DNA from: a virus
Virus record (IMG/VR): IMGVR_UViG_3300028569_000082
Coordinates: 1 to 38,063 of that record
Length of the DNA stretch: 38,063 nt
Direction: 5' to 3' (one strand)
Part shown: positions 31,842 to 38,063 of the stretch, piece by piece
Layout: every line of letters starts with the position of its first letter
Position numbering within the stretch: the stretch's first letter is position 1
Made by a program: the position numbers and the translations under genes
Notes under the pieces: generated by a model
Databases searched by the model: none
The model's input: the letters and a program-made list of their open reading frames with translations, nothing else
What the model was told of the DNA's origin: nothing

Positions 31842-32719
31842 TGTACGTAACACAAAACATAATAACCGAACTAATCAAACAGATTGATACTGCAATGGCA
31901 GCCGTAAATGTAAACGTTTACGGTAATGGCATAGCGGTAAAAGATACTGCAGGGCAGGTTGTTACTTTGAATGTTACGCAAAACGGCACACGAAACTATG
32001 TTGGCATCTCAGACACCGCGCGAACGGGCTATTATATCCGTGTTAATGGTATTGTTTCGGAAACAAGAAAAGCCGCGAATACTAAGCGCGGAAGTTGTGG
32101 TATCGAATTGGATGTGCGTGTTCCACTTAAATTAGTTTTTTGGCATCTTTGCGCTGACCCTCGTATGCTTTTAGATAGCGTTAAATTTGCGCTGTATGGT
32201 GCTAACTTTAAAGGTGTTCAATGGCAATACGCAATAGTAAACCCGCGTTTGTTCCCTGTTAGTAATGAAGTATTACCGTGGACCGTTTACGCTGCTGAAA
32301 CAGGCAAAGACCCGAAAACGCTATTAAGCCTTATGCAAATAGTTAGTTTAGATTTTGAATTACGATATGATTTTAGCCTTACTGAAAAATGTAAGCCGTT
32401 TTCGATATGTGAAGTTAATAAGCCAACACCTCTACCTATTACAGGATTTAAACCAGTTAACACAATAGCGCCTAAAATAAATGGCAACGATATTGTAAAT
32501 GCTAAAATAGATGTTACTGACAATGGAACTTGGACTGGAGATTTGCCAATTACTTACACTTATCAATGGCAAAGAAACGGAATTGACATTATAGGTCAAA
32601 CAAATAGTCAATATTTAACAGTATTAGAAGATTTAGGGAAAAAAATAACATGCGTTGTAACAGCTACTAACATAGCAGGTTCAACAAGCGCATTAAGTAA
32701 TAGTATTTTAATTTTATAA
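31841..32719 (+). CDS. Tail terminator-like protein with C-terminal Ig-like domain
   Basis: Residues ~1-195 form an alpha/beta unit of the size and position of tail terminator (gpU-like) proteins (ITELIKQIDTAMAAVNVNVY, WHLCADPRMLLDSVKFALYG). Residues ~200-292 are an Ig-like domain with TYQWQRNGIDIIGQ, the Tyr-x-Trp core, and KKITCVVTATNIAGST. The segment 32400-32719 coding for it looks more AT-rich and independent of the first part, as though added. Ig-like additions on virion proteins are common. The product ends just before the terminator at 32765. Confidence 0.6.
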   Translation: MYVTQNIITELIKQIDTAMAAVNVNVYGNGIAVKDTAGQVVTLNVTQNGTRNYVGISDTARTGYYIRVNGIVSETRKAANTKRGSCGIELDVRVPLKLVFWHLCADPRMLLDSVKFALYGANFKGVQWQYAIVNPRLFPVSNEVLPWTVYAAETGKDPKTLLSLMQIVSLDFELRYDFSLTEKCKPFSICEVNKPTPLPITGFKPVNTIAPKINGNDIVNAKIDVTDNGTWTGDLPITYTYQWQRNGIDIIGQTNSQYLTVLEDLGKKITCVVTATNIAGSTSALSNSILIL

Positions 32720-32764
32720 AGATTCACTATGCCGCCAAGTTTCGCTACCTTAGGCAATTAGTTA

Positions 32765-32792
32765 GGGGGTTGGAATCAATACCCCCTTTTTT
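32765..32792 (+). terminator. Rho-independent terminator
   Basis: GGGGGT (32765-32770) pairs with ACCCCC (32781-32786) over a 10-base loop, followed by TTTTTT. It ends the head-tail joining operon. A second, weaker hairpin GCC...GGC lies just upstream. Confidence 0.85.
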
Positions 32793-32815
32793 AGAAAAAA
32801 TTAAACTTTAAATAT

Positions 32816-33139
32816 ATGCCTTGTTGTAATTGTTGTGAAAATACCTTAAATTTGGGCTGTCTTAATGCTTGCAATGCTGTTTATAATACGGGCATTATTG
32901 TAGATGCACTAACTGCAGGCGTTTGGGTTTTAGAATTAACTTTTGGTTCAGTAAGTATTTATTATAGTGTTGATGTTGAAGATGGCGAAACGGTAATATT
33001 TACACTTACAAACCTTAATGAAAGTTACACATATCAAGGACAAATAATTGACCCTAACGGAGAAATAGTTACACTTGAAGTTAACGGCATTGAATATGAT
33101 TGTATTGAATTTAGCACTAAAATAATAACAAATTTATGA
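32816..33139 (+). CDS. Small cysteine-rich beta protein
   Basis: A 107-residue protein that opens MPCCNCCENTLNLGCLNACNA, with six Cys in the first 20 residues, followed by a beta-sandwich-like remainder (WVLELTFGSVSIYYSVDVED). The Cys cluster may bind metal or form disulfides. It is the first gene after the terminator and overlaps the next gene by 4 bp (ATGA). It heads the fibre-type gene block; a small virion surface or fibre-base protein is likely, but unproven. Confidence 0.65.
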   Translation: MPCCNCCENTLNLGCLNACNAVYNTGIIVDALTAGVWVLELTFGSVSIYYSVDVEDGETVIFTLTNLNESYTYQGQIIDPNGEIVTLEVNGIEYDCIEFSTKIITNL

Positions 33140-33783
33140 TTGATATTGTAAAACTCGCAAATGGCAATGTAGCCATCTATGATTCGACTTCGGGCGATTT
33201 CATTAACAGCCTTAGCCCAGATATAGTAGAAATAGAATGTAACACAAACGGCACTGTTAAGGTTATTCAAGACAATGGTAACGTAGAATATTTTGACCCG
33301 ACAATGGTTGCAAATACTCAAGTCTTACCAGCGGCACCAATAGCGTTTTCGGGTTCTTGCGGTGATCTTGCTTTGCTCTTAAGTACTGATTTTTTTTTTG
33401 TAGTTAGTGGCGGTGGTCCAACTGTAATACCAATCGAAATACAGTTAGCTGCAAGTGATGAAACAACAGCACTAACAACAGGAACGGCAAAGATTACATT
33501 TAGGCTACCAGTTGCTTTTACGCTTACTGGCGTTCGTGCTTCGCTTACAACTGCTCAGGCTTCGGGTTCAATCTTTACAGTTGACATAAATCAAAGCGGT
33601 TCATCTGTATTAGGTACTAAGCTGACCATTGACAATACAGAAAAAACAAGCGTAACGGCTGCAACGCCTGCAACAATTACGACAAGTGCGCTAACAGATG
33701 ATGCTGAAATAAAAGTTGACATTGACCAAATTGGGAACGGTACTGCAACAGGTTTAAAAATAACTTTAATCGGTATAAGATGA
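33136..33783 (+). CDS. Fibre/receptor-binding-type protein with poly-T tract
   Basis: A 215-residue protein. The C-terminal ~110 residues (TGTAKITFRLPVAFTLTGVR, GSSVLGTKLTIDNTEKTS, DAEIKVDIDQIGNGTATGLK) match a beta domain widespread at the ends of phage tail fibres and spike-like proteins. The N-terminal ~85 residues are a small beta part. A run of ten T at 33390-33399 encodes DFFF at the boundary. It overlaps both neighbours by 4 bp. It likely contributes to host contact; whether it is the main receptor-binding protein is unknown. Confidence 0.7.
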   Translation: MIDIVKLANGNVAIYDSTSGDFINSLSPDIVEIECNTNGTVKVIQDNGNVEYFDPTMVANTQVLPAAPIAFSGSCGDLALLLSTDFFFVVSGGGPTVIPIEIQLAASDETTALTTGTAKITFRLPVAFTLTGVRASLTTAQASGSIFTVDINQSGSSVLGTKLTIDNTEKTSVTAATPATITTSALTDDAEIKVDIDQIGNGTATGLKITLIGIR

Positions 33784-34580
33784 TAATAAATCCATACGCT
33801 TTCGGGGTAAGTTATGACCCTGATGCACAGGCATTTTTTACGGCATCAGGCTTAACAGGTGCGACAAATTTAAACGCTGTCAATCAGCTTGTTTTAGATT
33901 TGAAAGCAGCAAGCATTTGGACAAAGATGAAAGCTATTTACCCAATGGTAGGCGGTACTGCTGCATTGCATAAGTGGAACTTAAAAGACCCACAAGATAC
34001 TGATACTGCATTTAGGTTAGTGTTTGCAGGTGGTTGGACTCATTCTGCAACAGGTGCGCTGCCAGGTGGCATTAATGGCTATGCAGATACAAAATTAAAT
34101 ATGGCAACAAATTATTCTGTAAATACAAATGTGCATATTTCGTATTATTCAAGAACTTCTGGAGCATTTACAACCCAAGATATGACTGTTTATAATGGAA
34201 CAACTTTTACGGGATTAGCAATACAAAGAGGTACAGCGCCAAATGAAACTTTATTTGCTGCAAATGAAACAGTTAATTATATTTCTGCCAATGACACAAA
34301 TGGAGCAGCTTTTTATATTTCTAATCGCACAGCTTTAAATGTAAATAATGGTTGGAGAAATAGCACAAAGGTTGCAACAGGAACAAGTACAGCAGGAGCA
34401 AGGCCGAGTTTAAATATGTTTTTAGCAAATATAAATGTAAACGGAAGTCCTAACCCAGGATTATATGGTAAACGAGAATGCGCCTTTGCTTCTATTGGTG
34501 ATGGCTTAACAGATACCGAAGCTGCAAATTTTTACACAGCAGTACAAACATATCAAACAACTTTAAGTCGGCAAGTATGA
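33780..34580 (+). CDS. Tail fibre/adhesin-type domain protein
   Basis: The 266-residue protein has a sequence type that I recognise from virion-surface proteins of Bacteroidota phages: DPDAQAFFTASGLTG, IWTKMKAIYPMVGGTAA, LHKWNLKDPQDTDTAFRLVF and GGWTHSATGALPGGINGYAD. These read as one jelly-roll/lectin-like (concanavalin-like) domain, expected to bind a surface glycan. No catalytic residues are apparent. The middle (34090-34560) is more AT-rich than the conserved N-terminus, consistent with diversification of the binding part. Overlaps neighbours by 4 bp. Confidence 0.72.
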   Translation: MIINPYAFGVSYDPDAQAFFTASGLTGATNLNAVNQLVLDLKAASIWTKMKAIYPMVGGTAALHKWNLKDPQDTDTAFRLVFAGGWTHSATGALPGGINGYADTKLNMATNYSVNTNVHISYYSRTSGAFTTQDMTVYNGTTFTGLAIQRGTAPNETLFAANETVNYISANDTNGAAFYISNRTALNVNNGWRNSTKVATGTSTAGARPSLNMFLANINVNGSPNPGLYGKRECAFASIGDGLTDTEAANFYTAVQTYQTTLSRQV

Positions 34581-34798
34581 CACAAGTAGGACTATTAACA
34601 GAAAATCAAAAGGATAGCTTGATAGGTCAAATGTATGACGAAGACAGCTATTTTAACCCAATACAGGATGACTTCGATAATTGGATTATATCTATTGAAG
34701 AAATGGAATTTTGCGTTAATGCTGAGTTTCAATGGGTCAAAGATTTGCCGCTTATTGACTATAAACCAAAACCATCACCTCCATTCCCACCAATGTAA
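34577..34798 (+). CDS. Small acidic protein after the fibre gene
   Basis: A 73-residue acidic protein (MTQVGLLTENQKDSLIGQMY ... PPFPPM) with a Pro-rich end. It overlaps the fibre gene by 4 bp and the next gene by one base. Small acidic proteins just after a fibre gene may be fibre chaperones or fibre-associated subunits. No family recognised. Confidence 0.6.
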   Translation: MTQVGLLTENQKDSLIGQMYDEDSYFNPIQDDFDNWIISIEEMEFCVNAEFQWVKDLPLIDYKPKPSPPFPPM

Positions 34799-35286
34799 TG
34801 ATATCACTAATAATACTTATACCAATCGCAGCCTGTGCAATAGTGTTTTTACATTACTGCATAGGTTCACCGATTCAGGGCGAATACTACACGGGGCGTA
34901 TATTTTCCGCTTACGGCGCTTTTATTTCTAAACTGTACTTAGACTTCGAACAAAAAGAAAAACAGCGCGTATGGGCAAAATACAACGCGTGGAAACAACA
35001 ACGTGATAAGGAACTAAACGAGGAACTGCAAAACAAAACGGCAAATGAAGCTGATACTATTTATAAAGAATATTTGCAGCACGTTGAAATGACTTATAAC
35101 GATACTGAAAACAATATGAAAAATAACCCTTGGTCAATGGCTGGAGCATGTCCTATCTGTTTCGGTACTTGGGTTTCACTATTTACATTTACATTCTTTA
35201 TAATATTTGTTCCCCTTCCCTGGTGGTATATCTTCATAGGTACACCAGCTGCGGTTATTGTTTCACGCTATATAAAATTAAGTTAA
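34798..35286 (+). CDS. Membrane protein of the lysis region (unknown family)
   Basis: The 162-residue protein has a membrane segment at the N-terminus (~1-22), a long charged helical middle (~50-105, QKEKQRVWAKYNAWKQQRDK), then CPICFGTW and one or two C-terminal membrane segments (~115-160). It lies between fibre genes and the holin, with a one-base overlap to each neighbour. It might be an antiholin, a second holin or an envelope protein; nothing in the sequence decides. Confidence 0.6.
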   Translation: MISLIILIPIAACAIVFLHYCIGSPIQGEYYTGRIFSAYGAFISKLYLDFEQKEKQRVWAKYNAWKQQRDKELNEELQNKTANEADTIYKEYLQHVEMTYNDTENNMKNNPWSMAGACPICFGTWVSLFTFTFFIIFVPLPWWYIFIGTPAAVIVSRYIKLS

Positions 35287-35735
35287 TGGATTCTCTGACT
35301 ATTACAGCCGATTCGCTACGCCTTGCAAATGATTCGCTAAATTACTTTATTAAGATTTTGCCCGAAATTAAACAACAACTTTGCATTCTAAAGCCGCTAA
35401 TTATAGGCCTTTGTTTTATGTTGCTGATAGATTTTATAACAGGTTTGCGAAAAGCTAAACACCTTGGCGAAAAAATAAATTCTAAAGGTTTTAGACGTAC
35501 AATTTCAAAAATGAATGATTATTGCTTAGCAATTGTAAGTAGTCAAATTTTTACATGGATGTTTGATTTAGATTTTACCCTATCTTACTACGTAGCTTTG
35601 TTTATTTGTGGTATTGAACTAAAATCTATTTATGAAAATGTATCACAAACAACGGGCGTAAATATAGTCGGTTACTTCAAAGGATTTATACCAACACCTA
35701 AAGATTTTATAAAGAAACCCGATACAGATAAATAA
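35286..35735 (+). CDS. Holin (phage_holin_4-like)
   Basis: I chose ATG 35286 (MDSLTITADSLRL), which overlaps the previous stop TAA by one base, over an earlier ATG at 35130 inside the membrane-protein gene. The 149-residue protein shows the holin-4 pattern: a hydrophobic segment (PLIIGLCFMLLIDFITGL), then RKAKHLGEKINSKGFRRTISKMNDY (Asp-x-x-T-G, basic, INS-x-G motif), a second segment (LAIVSSQIFTWMF) and a third (SYYVALFICGIEL). It would make the inner-membrane hole that lets the endolysin reach the wall. A terminator follows. Confidence 0.82.
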   Translation: MDSLTITADSLRLANDSLNYFIKILPEIKQQLCILKPLIIGLCFMLLIDFITGLRKAKHLGEKINSKGFRRTISKMNDYCLAIVSSQIFTWMFDLDFTLSYYVALFICGIELKSIYENVSQTTGVNIVGYFKGFIPTPKDFIKKPDTDK

Positions 35736-35757
35736 TACTTTGCTCTTTTCGTTGTTT

Positions 35758-35934
35758 TCATGTGTGGCCGCTGCTTTTTTTAGGCAGCGGTTTTTTTGTT
35801 TGGGCTAACTTATGAAAGTTTCTTAGCCATAGTTCATTTACAATTATGTAACCGATTTTTTTAAATGTTTGAATATCGCCCGCTTCGTATTTTTGCTGGT
35901 TAAACGTTTCTTCAAATGTCGGTAAATTTTTCAT
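35758..35934 (-). CDS. Small minus-strand gene reading through the plus-strand terminator
   Basis: A 58-residue reading frame starts MKNLPTFEETFNQQKYEAGD and ends KKSSGHT. Its ATG (35934) overlaps the stop of the upstream gene by ATGA, which supports reality. The middle is amphipathic (KKIGYIIVNELWLRNF). The last ~12 codons are formed by the reverse complement of the terminator hairpin of the plus-strand holin operon. Function unknown. Confidence 0.6.
   Translation of the reverse strand: MKNLPTFEETFNQQKYEAGDIQTFKKIGYIIVNELWLRNFHKLAQTKKPLPKKSSGHT
35768..35797 (+). terminator. Rho-independent terminator after holin gene
   Basis: CCGCTGC (35768-35774) pairs with GCAGCGG (35784-35790), followed by TTTTTTT (35791-35797). 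It ends the rightward late transcription where it meets the leftward small-gene cluster. The minus strand has no T run after the stem, so it should act in one direction only. Confidence 0.88.
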
Positions 35935-36329
35935 TTTTTCACTATCAGTATTTCGTGTGTTTCAAATTTAATTAGTGCTGCTATTTGTAGTATTTTATTT
36001 CGCTTAAAGTATTCATCTGCATCGTGTTCAGTATCATCTACTACAACATTATTGCGGTCCCATAGCGCAAATTCGCAATGTAGTTTAAAGCGGTCAGACA
36101 TAATCGAACTAAATAAAAATAACGGTATGTAATCGCTGGTTTTCGGTAACTGCCTAATTAGGTCAAAGTTTACGCATTTGTGATGGTTGCAATAAACGGC
36201 CCATACAGATAAATCGGTTGGTATCATGCGTTGAATATCACCCATGCCAACGCCTAAAGTTCTATTATTAAATTCGCTTGTATCCAAATTTGGAAACATT
36301 TTATTTACCGCCTTCGCTACGCAGTTCAT
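35931..36329 (-). CDS. Unknown protein, possibly cysteine-protease-like fold
   Basis: From the ATG at 36329 the product has 132 residues and begins MNCVAKAVNKMF; from the ATG at 36299 it would be 122 residues and avoid overlap with the upstream gene. I prefer the longer form with caution, because an early Cys at the start of a helix, a later LHCEFALWD with His, and VVDDTEHD resemble the Cys...His...Asp order of papain/C39-like folds that occur in small phage proteins. This is weak; no catalytic claim can be made. Both ends overlap neighbours. Function unknown. Confidence 0.55.
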   Translation of the reverse strand: MNCVAKAVNKMFPNLDTSEFNNRTLGVGMGDIQRMIPTDLSVWAVYCNHHKCVNFDLIRQLPKTSDYIPLFLFSSIMSDRFKLHCEFALWDRNNVVVDDTEHDADEYFKRNKILQIAALIKFETHEILIVKK

Positions 36330-36711
36330 TCTGAGATTTATTGTAAGCTGAAAATAATAGTTTTTTGCATTCGTTTAAATACCATTCAGATTGTGATTCG
36401 GGCAAAGTAGAAGCAATTGCGATAACTTCAGCTATAACGGCTACATTATTATAAGTACTTTCATTTAGTAGGTCGCGTTCAATTGGTGTTGCTGCTTTTT
36501 CAAACGTATTAACAAATAGGTTTATAGCAGCCCGCAAATCTAAAAAACGCTTTTTCATTTCGAATTTTAGCTTAGATGGTTCGAACTGTGCAATAGCATA
36601 TTTTGCCGTACTAAGTGAACCTAATAAAAGCCAAATGTTTTGTGTCAGTTCGTTAACGCGTTGTTCGCCTACCTTTTCAATTAGCGCCGATTTTTTTTCT
36701 TCATTCGTCAT
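36301..36711 (-). CDS. Unknown helical protein
   Basis: A 136-residue acidic/basic, mainly helical protein (MTNEEKKSALIEKVGEQRVN, LLGSLSTAKYAIAQF, YNNVAVIAEVIAIASTL). No motif recognised. It overlaps the 59-residue gene upstream by 11 bp and lies 1 bp before the alternative start of the next gene. Probably an early-expressed host-interaction protein, judging by cluster context only. Confidence 0.65.
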   Translation of the reverse strand: MTNEEKKSALIEKVGEQRVNELTQNIWLLLGSLSTAKYAIAQFEPSKLKFEMKKRFLDLRAAINLFVNTFEKAATPIERDLLNESTYNNVAVIAEVIAIASTLPESQSEWYLNECKKLLFSAYNKSQNELRSEGGK

Positions 36712-36880
36712 GTCCTTTCAGTTTGTTTTGAAGTTCTTCAATTTTGTGTGTATAAATGTCAATTCTTAATTCTAATTCGTCATCGTATGGCTGCTGGTCT
36801 TGAATCCAAAGCATAGCATCTAAATAGCCTTTTTTGTATTCAAGAATCTTTTTTAGCCTTTGTTGTTCTGTACGTGTCAT
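36701..36880 (-). CDS. Small coiled-coil protein
   Basis: A 59-residue frame beginning MTRTEQQRLKKILEYKKGYL and ending KIEELQNKLKGHDE, with clear heptad spacing at both ends. It overlaps the 42-residue frame upstream by ATGA (36877-36880) and the gene downstream by 11 bp, which makes it a real gene in the cluster. Function unknown. Confidence 0.65.
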   Translation of the reverse strand: MTRTEQQRLKKILEYKKGYLDAMLWIQDQQPYDDELELRIDIYTHKIEELQNKLKGHDE

Positions 36881-37005
36881 ATAAATTTAATTAAATCATC
36901 AATTTCGGGAACTCTTATATATTTTTTCTTTACTATGCTATTCATAATTCGAACGCGCGAAATTCCAAAAAATAAACATGCTAATTCTACCAACATAAAG
37001 TTCAT
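36877..37005 (-). CDS. Very small helix-turn-helix-like protein
   Basis: A 42-residue frame from ATG 37005: MNFMLVELACLFFGISRVRI, then MNSIVKKKYIRVPEIDDLIK. The pattern (E-L-A-x-x-F-G-I-S-R-x-R-I ... K-Y-I-R-V-P-x-I-D-D-L) is that of an excisionase/HTH_17-type DNA-binding fold. The frame is open upstream without interruption to the TAA of the preceding gene (37069-37071) and in phase with it. It overlaps the next gene by ATGA. Confidence 0.5.
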   Translation of the reverse strand: MNFMLVELACLFFGISRVRIMNSIVKKKYIRVPEIDDLIKFI

Positions 37006-37068
37006 GACTGTTTCATTCGAAAATATAGCTTTAACGTGCCTATTTTGCTGAGGTATTTTACCTAACTG

Positions 37069-37311
37069 TTATTTAACCGAGTTTCTATCTTGAATGTATT
37101 TATAAACAGATTTAGCTGTAACTAAAAATTCTGTTTTAATATTGACTATGCTAACAAAATCTTCAAAATGCTTTACAAATAATTCTTCGGGTTTAGCTTC
37201 AGTTAAATAACCAAAATTAACTAACTGCCTTATTTTGGTTGCGGCGTATTTAGGATTCTTAGCGCCGTTAGGTTTTATTAGCTGCATCGCTTGTTCAAAG
37301 ATAAAATACAT
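37069..37311 (-). CDS. Unknown small protein
   Basis: An 80-residue basic protein (MYFIFEQAMQLIKPNGAKNP ... YIQDRNSVK), helical, with no recognised motif. A terminator-like hairpin for minus-strand transcripts lies only 11 bp upstream of its start, so it may be expressed by read-through or from a promoter that overlaps the hairpin. It ends with TAA, followed in phase by a further 63 open codons. Confidence 0.6.
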   Translation of the reverse strand: MYFIFEQAMQLIKPNGAKNPKYAATKIRQLVNFGYLTEAKPEELFVKHFEDFVSIVNIKTEFLVTAKSVYKYIQDRNSVK

Positions 37312-37322
37312 ATCTTATTTTT

Positions 37323-37354
37323 AAAAAAAACCGCCTGAACTTCAAAACAGGCGG
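37323..37354 (-). terminator. Terminator for minus-strand transcripts
   Basis: On the minus strand CCGCCTG (37354-37348), loop of 10 bases, CAGGCGG (37337-37331), then eight T (37330-37323). It would stop leftward transcription after the 37404-37649 gene, separating the two-gene unit at the right end from the small-gene cluster. Confidence 0.85.
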
Positions 37355-37403
37355 CCACAAACCAAAAACCAAAATGACTGACAGTAAAAAATAAGATAAT
37401 AAT

Positions 37404-37649
37404 TTAATATTTGCAAGTTATACGCGGTTTACCATCGTATTTTTTTTTATTTGTCAATGAATCATTGTTTGGTTTTATTTTTCCTTTAGACCAAATATCA
37501 AAGTCATCAAAGAAAAATGTTTTTACATCACCTAATTTATAGTATTCATTTTCACGGGTGCAGATGGCTTTATAGTTGCCTAAAGGTAAGTGCTGAATTA
37601 TTAGCCATTCATCGCCTTCTATCTTATCGTGAAAAAATCGGTAAATCAT
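37404..37649 (-). CDS. Unknown small protein
   Basis: An 81-residue protein rich in aromatic residues (MIYRFFHDKIEGDEWLIIQH, YYKLGDVKTFFFDDFDIWSK). Likely a small beta fold. No family is recognised. It lies 16 bp after the membrane-protein gene and before a terminator, forming a two-gene unit. Confidence 0.6.
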   Translation of the reverse strand: MIYRFFHDKIEGDEWLIIQHLPLGNYKAICTRENEYYKLGDVKTFFFDDFDIWSKGKIKPNNDSLTNKKKYDGKPRITCKY

Positions 37650-37665
37650 ATACCCAAAGGTGTGT

Positions 37666-37911
37666 TTAATTTAAAATGTTTACTAATGCTGCCCCAGTTG
37701 CATAGCCTAAACCATAGCACAAAGCCAAATAAAACCGCTGTGTGTTGTTCTTTGCTTCTATTTGATATGCAAGGAAAGGAAGCCCTAAGAAAGGCCCTAC
37801 AAATGCCCAAAAAACCATCGGCACTAACTGCCTATCTGATACGGCACTAATGTAAAATGTACTGGCTATTTCTATAATAACAGCAGCAATAAATAGGATT
37901 GTGTATTTCAT
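37666..37911 (-). CDS. Small three-segment membrane protein
   Basis: An 81-residue protein with hydrophobic segments at ~4-25, ~30-50 and ~60-80 (ILFIAAVIIEIASTFYISAV, VFWAFVGPFLGLPFLAY, LALCYGLGYATGAALVNIL), very likely a membrane protein. Early phage membrane proteins often act in superinfection exclusion, but nothing here shows that. The 152 bases upstream (37912-38063) hold no gene that I can support; they presumably contain the promoter. Confidence 0.6.
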   Translation of the reverse strand: MKYTILFIAAVIIEIASTFYISAVSDRQLVPMVFWAFVGPFLGLPFLAYQIEAKNNTQRFYLALCYGLGYATGAALVNILN

Positions 37912-38063
37912 GGTTTAAAAATTGCGTTTTTGTATTATCACCTGAACGCTAACAGTGCCAACATACGATTTGGAATACCTAATGGGGCTTTGCTTTTATT
38001 AAACTTTCTCAAACATTTATGTTATAGGCAATAGGGCAGACGTTCTTAGTTTCAACATTTGTG

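Noticed and set aside
35130-35285. Extended holin start inside the membrane-protein gene
   Set aside because: The extra 52 residues are a shadow of the upstream gene; ATG 35286 overlaps the preceding stop (TAATG) and begins the holin family pattern.
1-38063. Circular closure of the window
   Set aside because: Joining base 38063 to base 1 on the minus strand would end the truncated primase-type gene after three codons (CAC AAA TGT TGA), so the ends do not appear to be neighbours.
1-38063. tRNA genes, integrase, reverse transcriptase/diversity-generating retroelement, insertion sequence
   Set aside because: None found on reading either strand; no cloverleaf with a CCA end, no recombinase or transposase motifs. 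Their absence from this window does not exclude them from the uncovered part.
37912-38063. Partial gene at the right edge
   Set aside because: All minus- and plus-strand frames are interrupted by stops within short distance; it is treated as an upstream region of the membrane-protein gene.

Overview
The window is most of the genome of a tailed double-stranded DNA phage (or a complete-looking prophage segment) that infects a member of the Bacteroidota. It carries a long-tailed (siphovirus-like) set of genes: terminase small and large subunits, tail assembly chaperone, tape measure, several tail proteins, portal, MuF-like minor head protein, scaffold-like protein and major capsid protein. The host assignment rests on three things: AT-rich DNA; start codons preceded by A-rich rather than Shine-Dalgarno sequence; and TAnnTTTG-type -7 promoter elements (TATCTTTG at several gene starts), which are typical of Bacteroidota. 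I see no integrase, clear CI-type repressor, tRNA, insertion sequence or reverse transcriptase. The window is cut inside a gene at base 1 and does not close into a circle.

Layout. (1) 1-6936, minus strand: an early/replication operon read leftwards from a small helix-turn-helix gene. It holds a DEAD/DEAH helicase, a very AT-rich helicase-methyltransferase fusion, a lipoprotein with a lytic-transglycosylase-like domain, two small unknowns, a VRR-NUC nuclease, a free-standing DnaB N-terminal domain and a truncated primase/helicase-type protein. Two perfect 75-bp direct repeats lie in the gap at 2525-2751. (2) 7018-8316, plus: a recombination pair, RecE-like PD-(D/E)XK exonuclease and Rad52-like annealing protein. 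(3) 8317-8886: a large non-coding region with a long inverted repeat, a terminator, a promoter and about a dozen copies of a TGTTACAC iteron followed by an AT tract; a candidate origin or packaging site. (4) 8887-11599, plus: terminase subunits and a metallophosphoesterase. (5) 11596-12736, minus: a phage sigma-70 factor and an unknown. (6) 12879-23274, plus: tail module, with a probable -1 frameshift in the chaperone gene, tape measure, a spanin-like overlapping pair, three tail proteins and a probable tail tube protein with an Ig-like domain. (7) 23332-32719, plus: portal, MuF, endolysin, scaffold, major capsid and head-tail joining proteins. (8) 32816-35735, plus: small fibre/adhesin-type proteins, a membrane protein and a holin. 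(9) 35758-37911, minus: a second cluster of small, mostly unknown genes, probably early.

How it fits together. The two minus-strand clusters look early (replication, host takeover) and the plus-strand blocks late. The sigma factor sits beside the divergent promoter of the tail operon, and the tail and capsid genes share a TATCTTTGCA element, so it could switch on late transcription; this is inference. Lysis functions are scattered rather than grouped: lipoprotein muralytic enzyme (2081), spanin-like pair (16546/16769), endolysin (25923) and holin (35286). The gene order is also unusual, with the whole tail module lying between the terminase and the portal/capsid genes. Several genes of fewer than 60 residues on the minus strand near the right end are included because they overlap their neighbours by ATGA-type junctions.
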